The position numbers and the translations under genes were made by a program. Source: Lachnospiraceae bacterium Zagget2 (GTDB lineage: Bacteria; Bacillota; Clostridia; Lachnospirales; Lachnospiraceae). Taken from it: a stretch of 51,194 nt of DNA. How positions within the stretch are numbered: the first letter of the stretch is position 1; every line of letters begins with the position of its first letter. The stretch covers positions 18,736 to 69,929 of the forward strand of contig MSHD01000042.1 in assembly GCA_001941045.1 (NCBI GenBank), given 5' to 3'. A model generated the notes under the pieces. It worked only from the letters and a program-made list of their open reading frames with translations, was not told the DNA's origin and searched no databases. This document shows, piece by piece, positions 49,083-51,194 of the stretch.

Positions 49083-49561
49083 AAGTAGAGTTAATTGCAA
49101 ATGTATCTGTCAACGGACAGCTTATCCTCGCTGAGCAGTCCAGTGTTTATCAGGCGCCACAGCAGATATCCGGAATGGGTTTTGCCAGGGCAATGCAGGC
49201 CGGAAATCTGATCATGGGAAGGGCAACCTATGAAATGTTTGCCCCTATGATAAAGGATATGTCGAAAGATTTTGCTGTTGTTGTATTAACGGCAAAGACG
49301 ATTGAAGGAGTAAAATGTGTGCGGTCAGCGCAGGAAGCGGTTGAATATCTTGAAAACGGGGGATATGAGACTGCATGCGTAGTTGGCGGTACAAAGACGT
49401 ACAATGCCTTTATGGAAAGCGGCCTGGCTGACGATTTGTATTTCAATCTCTTTCCGGTCCTAATAAACGGTGGAGGTGTTTTGCAGGGCAAAATTGTGGA
49501 GTATAAATTGAAGGAGTCAAGCGTCAACGAAGGGGTAGTTTGCCTTCATTACGAAAAATAG
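49079..49561 (+). CDS. Dihydrofolate reductase-family (RibD C-terminal-like) protein
   Basis: The ATG at 49079 overlaps the HXXEE stop. The 160-residue protein has the DHFR/RibD-C fold: LIANVSVNGQLILAEQS at the start, GNLIMGRATYEMFAP, and VVGGTKTYNAFMESGLADDLYFNLFPVLINGGGVL. GGTKTYNAF matches the NADPH-binding GG motif. It probably reduces a small pteridine- or pyrimidine-like substrate or acts as a resistance-type reductase. Regulation by the divergent TetR is likely. The actual substrate is unknown. Confidence 0.82.
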   Translation: MKVELIANVSVNGQLILAEQSSVYQAPQQISGMGFARAMQAGNLIMGRATYEMFAPMIKDMSKDFAVVVLTAKTIEGVKCVRSAQEAVEYLENGGYETACVVGGTKTYNAFMESGLADDLYFNLFPVLINGGGVLQGKIVEYKLKESSVNEGVVCLHYEK

Positions 49562-50105
49562 AAAAGACGAATCCCTATATTTTTCTTGCTCTCGGAACGC
49601 ATTTTGCGATCGCGATTGCCCTGCTGCGTATTCTGGTCCCTGGGGATCAGAATACGCTTGCTGTATGAAAGTGTTTCTACGGGAAAGCAAAGAAGCTGTT
49701 AAAAAAAGCGCTTTGATAAGCAAGAAGATCATGATGATCCAGACAAGGAATAAAGCTCTGTGATTCTGGTAGACAAAATTGCTGATGATCACATAGCCTT
49801 GTGCCTGCAGGCGGTTCATGGAGATTTCAAAACCGGTTACGCCGCCTTTTCTGTAATCTCCCTCACAGGAACAACAGCAAAGAAAAAAGAGGGAAATGGA
49901 TTTGTCATGAGCAAGGTGATTTGCGTACAGGGTGCCGGTGGCACTCTGTACTGCAATGTAACCATATGAAAAATTCCAACAGATTGAAATTCTCTCACTT
50001 GATATGAACTGTGAATTACTCGACATTTTTCAAAAACGTGTTGTTCATTTGAAACAGAGCGGATGATAGGATAAACGCATAAAATATGAAAGAGAGGTTC
50101 TGGAC
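49562..50105. other. Gene-poor 540-bp stretch with a long hairpin
   Basis: I see no confident gene here. A short plus-strand continuation (NPYIFLALGTHFAIAIALLR) ends at about 49667. A minus-strand frame (49517-50026) contains a hydrophobic stretch (LVWIIMIFLLIKALFLTASLL) but has no ribosome site or family. A long hairpin lies at 49626-49657: GCGTATTCTGGTCCC faces GGGATCAGAATACGC with one G-T pair. No T run follows, so it is not a standard terminator. The stretch may be recombined remnants. Confidence 0.45.
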
Positions 50106-50465
50106 ATGAACACAGACAAAATTTATGCAGAGTCAATCGCTAACGAGTATTCCGTAAAGGAAACATCCAAGGTAGTCGCTTTGAAAAAACTGGATCGTAA
50201 GGCAAAAAGCGCAGCAAACATTTTCGCGTATACATTTGGAGTTGTATCTGCTTTGGTGCTTGGAATAGGCATGTGCCTTACGATGGAGGTGATAGGCAGC
50301 GGTACACAGATGAGCTTTATCTGTGGTATAATCATTGGCGTGATTGGTATTGCCGGAGTCAGCGTCAATTATCCAATCTATAAAAAGCTGAAGAAGCACG
50401 GGATGAATAAATATGCTGGTGATATTATCAGACTCGCGAATGAGATCAGCGAAAAGAATGAATAA
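50106..50465 (+). CDS. Small membrane protein, family often annotated dihydropteridine reductase
   Basis: The ATG at 50106 follows GAAAGAGAGGTTCTGGAC. The 119-residue protein has a helical start (MNTDKIYAESIANEYSVKE; TSKVVALKKLDRKAK) and two membrane helices at about 41-60 and 69-89. A basic segment YPIYKKLKKHGMNKYAGDII follows. Proteins like it are often labelled dihydropteridine reductase in Clostridia, but there is no nucleotide-binding motif, so I regard that name as unsupported. It is 35 bp upstream of a TetR gene and probably co-transcribed with it. Confidence 0.7.
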   Translation: MNTDKIYAESIANEYSVKETSKVVALKKLDRKAKSAANIFAYTFGVVSALVLGIGMCLTMEVIGSGTQMSFICGIIIGVIGIAGVSVNYPIYKKLKKHGMNKYAGDIIRLANEISEKNE

Positions 50466-50500
50466 CACAAATATATGAGCGATCAAGGGAGGTGATTTTA

Positions 50501-51094
50501 TTGAATAAGTTCGAAAGTAAATATTATGATACAGCGATTCGAATGGTAAAAGCATTCCTTGATATTCTTGAAACAAAAGATTTTGAATATATAACTGTCA
50601 AAGAAATCTGCATGAAAGCTGATGTAAACCGATCGACATTTTACCTTCATTATGAGACAATGGGCGATCTGCTCAAAGAGAGCGCGGAGTATATTTCAAA
50701 TACCATGGCTGAATATTTTGATCAGGAAGCATGTATTCAGGATGTCTCCGTTATGGACGAAAAAGATTTATACTTTATCAATGCTGAGCATTTGCTTCCC
50801 TGGCTTACTTCTATAAAGGAAAACCGGAGATTATTTCAGACGGCGTTGAAGAAGGGCCACACAATAGGCATGGATAGATATACAGACGCATTGAAAAAAG
50901 ATGTTCTTGAGCCGGTAATACAGAGACATGGCTTTGCGAAAGAAGACACAGAATATATGATAGCTTATTACCTGGAAGGTATTCTGGCGATGGTAAACGT
51001 GTGGGTTAAAAATGACTGCAAAAAGGACATAGGGGATATGGTGGATTTGATTATGATGTGTGTTGACAGGAAAGAGGAACCCAATGTTGAATGA
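50501..51094 (+). CDS. TetR/AcrR-family regulator
   Basis: I chose the TTG at 50501, eight bases after GGGAGG; the frame opens with a GTG at 50492 that lies inside this ribosome site. The 197-residue protein has a TetR HTH at about residues 10-55 (VKAFLDILETKDFEYITVKE; ICMKADVNRSTFYLHYETMG) and a helical C-terminal sensor domain with YYLEGILAMVNVWVKND. It is probably co-transcribed with the small membrane protein upstream and may regulate it. After its stop, the last 100 bases of the window hold no feature I can support. Confidence 0.85.
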   Translation: MNKFESKYYDTAIRMVKAFLDILETKDFEYITVKEICMKADVNRSTFYLHYETMGDLLKESAEYISNTMAEYFDQEACIQDVSVMDEKDLYFINAEHLLPWLTSIKENRRLFQTALKKGHTIGMDRYTDALKKDVLEPVIQRHGFAKEDTEYMIAYYLEGILAMVNVWVKNDCKKDIGDMVDLIMMCVDRKEEPNVE

Positions 51095-51194
51095 AAATAA
51101 AAATCTGTAATTGTTGCAGAAAAATCTTTTTCCTTCCGGCATGGCTGACGGTACTAATCGCTGTGCCATCTTTCGCCGTATTGATTCTTTCATT

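Noticed and set aside
49517-50026. A minus-strand open frame with a membrane-like stretch
   Set aside because: It has no ribosome site, low-complexity Cys/Ser stretches and no family; it was kept only as a note in the gene-poor region.
50831-51193. A minus-strand gene at the window end
   Set aside because: It lies opposite the TetR gene for most of its length and has no recognisable domain.
1-51194. CRISPR array, rRNA or tRNA genes
   Set aside because: No spaced short repeats, no cloverleaf with the usual arms and no rRNA-like conserved stretches were seen.
1-51194. Relaxase, coupling protein or type IV secretion ATPase
   Set aside because: None of the frames shows a MOB histidine triad or a VirB4/VirD4-type protein. 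If this is one ICE, they lie outside the window.

Overview
The window looks like a Firmicute of the Clostridia, most likely a Lachnospiraceae-type gut bacterium. The evidence is strong AGGAGG ribosome sites, families such as DUF5688, YqaJ and the Tn916/Tn1549-type integrase with its small HTH and excisionase genes, a class B sortase, and HXXEE/TetR pairs. There is no rRNA, tRNA, CRISPR array or recognisable IS transposase.

Layout. (1) 1-3000: the end of an operon with a truncated first gene, a SAF-domain membrane protein, a small membrane protein and a class B sortase. This is typical of the surface/conjugation module of an integrative conjugative element (ICE). (2) 3040-17542: a phosphorus-centred block. 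It holds CorA, a Na/Pi cotransporter with a PhoU tail and a NagD-like phosphatase on the minus strand. On the plus strand are PhoH and polyphosphate kinase, then a Ugp-like ABC importer operon with a PHP phosphoesterase and a HAD phosphatase in the middle, then an SMR transporter. TTTAC/TTCAC repeats at 11-bp spacing, resembling Pho boxes, lie before phoH (three units), before nagD (two plus one) and, less regularly, before the ugp-like operon. (3) 17565-17765: a broken HxlR regulator at the junction. (4) about 17786-44170: the replication, maintenance and recombination part of an ICE. It has a methylase-like protein and a true DNA methylase, a toxin-first HigBA-type module, a YqaJ exonuclease, a RecD2-like helicase, ParB, a primase-like protein, an SSB, an AAA ATPase with a VWA/HExxH partner, a sigma-like regulator, an HTH protein, an excisionase, a ribbon-helix-helix protein and a tyrosine integrase. 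(5) 44271-51194: decaying accessory DNA with a frameshifted PIN toxin-antitoxin pair, an alarmone synthetase fragment, CsoR with a gutted metal P-type ATPase, and two TetR-linked gene sets.

The most unusual feature is a family of five leader elements (17786, 23023, 30758, 32328, 35486). Each has a sigma-70-like promoter, an RNA predicted to begin near AUAGAC, a conserved GCGAAATC-like box and a Rho-independent terminator placed before the downstream gene. In four of them the 5' end can pair with sequence just beyond the terminator, and that pairing is kept while its sequence changes. They look like a shared attenuation system that co-regulates the maintenance genes of the element.

Several genes carry frameshifts, at least two of them at short A runs (33175, 44670). 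These may be real decay or homopolymer errors. No relaxase or type IV secretion ATPase is in the window. All calls come from reading the sequence; no database search was run.
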